From the NCBI GenBank assembly GCA_013398175.1, contig VZRZ01001220.1, positions 62,001-126,000 on the forward strand: a stretch of DNA of 64,000 nucleotides, given 5' to 3'. Source of the stretch: Climacteris rufus (taxonomy: Eukaryota > Chordata > Aves > Passeriformes > Climacteridae). The notes under the pieces are model-generated. The model ran no database searches, was not told where the DNA came from, and saw only the letters and a program-made list of their open reading frames with translations. The position numbers were made by a program, and so were the translations under genes. Below are positions 63,188 through 64,000 of this stretch, in pieces. Position 1 is the first letter of the stretch; each line of letters starts with the position of its first letter.

Positions 63188-64000
63188 GAGGTTCAGGTTG
63201 CAAGTTTTCTCAGAGGTGTTCAGCAACAGTTAGTGCAATACTTACAGTAGCTTTGTAATGTGGAAAGTCTTATTATAAGAGAAAATGCTTTTCTTTCTCC
63301 TTCTCCTTCATCCTCCATGCATCAGACATTTATTCATGCTTCAGCTGGCTCTTGCCAAAGATAGATGAAGCACCCAGTCAATCAGAGAGGCTGGTTATGT
63401 GCTTAGAGCTCCCATATATCTGTGCAGGGAACACTGATGCACACACAGCAAGACTAATGTGTTCTGGACTTGGGTAATCCTCATGCAAGTGCACTGTGTG
63501 TGCCAATACAGCAGGCAAAATTAGTTTATTAAATTTCCTTTTTTCTCCTTCTCTGATTGACAAATTCATGTCTGTCCAGGGCATCCCTTATTCAGGGGCC
63601 CTTGCTGTTTTCCCACCAGGCAGGACTTCTGGACACAAGGAATGTAAGGGAAGTAGGTCACAGGAAAAGGATTAGTTTCCCACATTATGCAATGACAGAA
63701 AGCGCATGTGAGGTAGGTGAAGCACATTGGCTCAGTCCTACCCATTTTTTTTTGTTTCCAAGCAGGAATCATCAGCAAAATAAAACACCAGCAGTTCTGT
63801 TTTTGCTGATTCCAGTTTTGTGGTAGTTCAAGCAGACCTGTACAAAAAGGTGAAAAGCATAAAGCAGCTCTATCTAGCACCCTCTGAATGTGGGTGGTGA
63901 GAGATAAAACTGCTTATTTTATTGTGCAGAAGCCCTCTTGAAAATCTCCTGGAGTGTGGGGGAAGAGGTCTTTGAGTCTCCCGAAAAAGAGGAAAGCCAT
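63188..64000. other. Unannotated DNA to the window end
   Basis: No gene or repeat recognised. Overlapping open frames at 63557-63880 on both strands (89 and 104 codons) are not supported by any family resemblance. Confidence 0.4.

Noticed and set aside
1..64000. Search by eye for CRISPR arrays, operons, riboswitches or phage-like modules
   Set aside because: None present. Repeat types, AT-rich composition and lack of dense coding show vertebrate nuclear DNA.

Overview
This window looks like nuclear DNA from a bird, most likely a songbird or other neoavian. The evidence is the repeat content. Four clear copies of the 3' end of the avian LINE CR1 carry the typical AT-rich terminal octamers (ATTCTATG-like). 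There is a piece of CR1 ORF2, a solo LTR of the ERVL-like type that is abundant in songbirds, and a second, 1.24-kb songbird-type LTR. The sequence is AT-rich, has many homopolymer and dinucleotide tracts, and shows no bacterial-style gene packing, ribosome binding sites or operons.

I find no protein-coding gene that I can defend. The longest ATG-style open frames are about 100-170 codons. They occur on both strands, often overlap each other, and resemble no family I recognise. The window therefore reads as an intergenic region or the inside of a very large intron. Two stretches could be exon-like (27.17 kb on +, 28.2-28.4 kb on -), but both are weak.

Layout. At 1.2-1.7 kb there is a minus-strand solo LTR. 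At 7.3-7.7 and 9.5-9.7 kb lie two minus-strand CR1 3' ends. From 16.2 to 19.1 kb there is a transposon cluster: a broken CR1 ORF2 fragment, then a plus-strand 1.24-kb solo LTR with inverted termini and internal tandem repeats, then an oppositely oriented LTR-like segment with three CCAAT boxes, a TATA-like box and a polyadenylation signal, preceded on its own strand by a broken reading frame. At 21.0 kb there is a run of 31 T. At 23.6 and 24.2 kb are two more CR1 remnants. At 33.4 kb there is a CA/TA microsatellite and at 34.8 kb a TTTA-rich microsatellite. At 35.46-35.67 kb is the only CpG-dense island outside repeats, a possible promoter or first exon. From 35.7 to 59.1 kb there is mostly unremarkable AT-rich DNA with small tandem duplications and hairpins. 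At 59.1-59.4 kb there is a plus-strand CR1 3' end, and the remainder is unannotated apart from a strong short hairpin at 63.15 kb.

I see no system of cooperating genes. The items most worth checking are the CpG mini-island, the 16-19 kb retroelement cluster with its reading-frame remnant, and a few compact regulatory-looking motifs (forkhead palindrome, triple octamer cluster, duplicated TTAATTAA unit).
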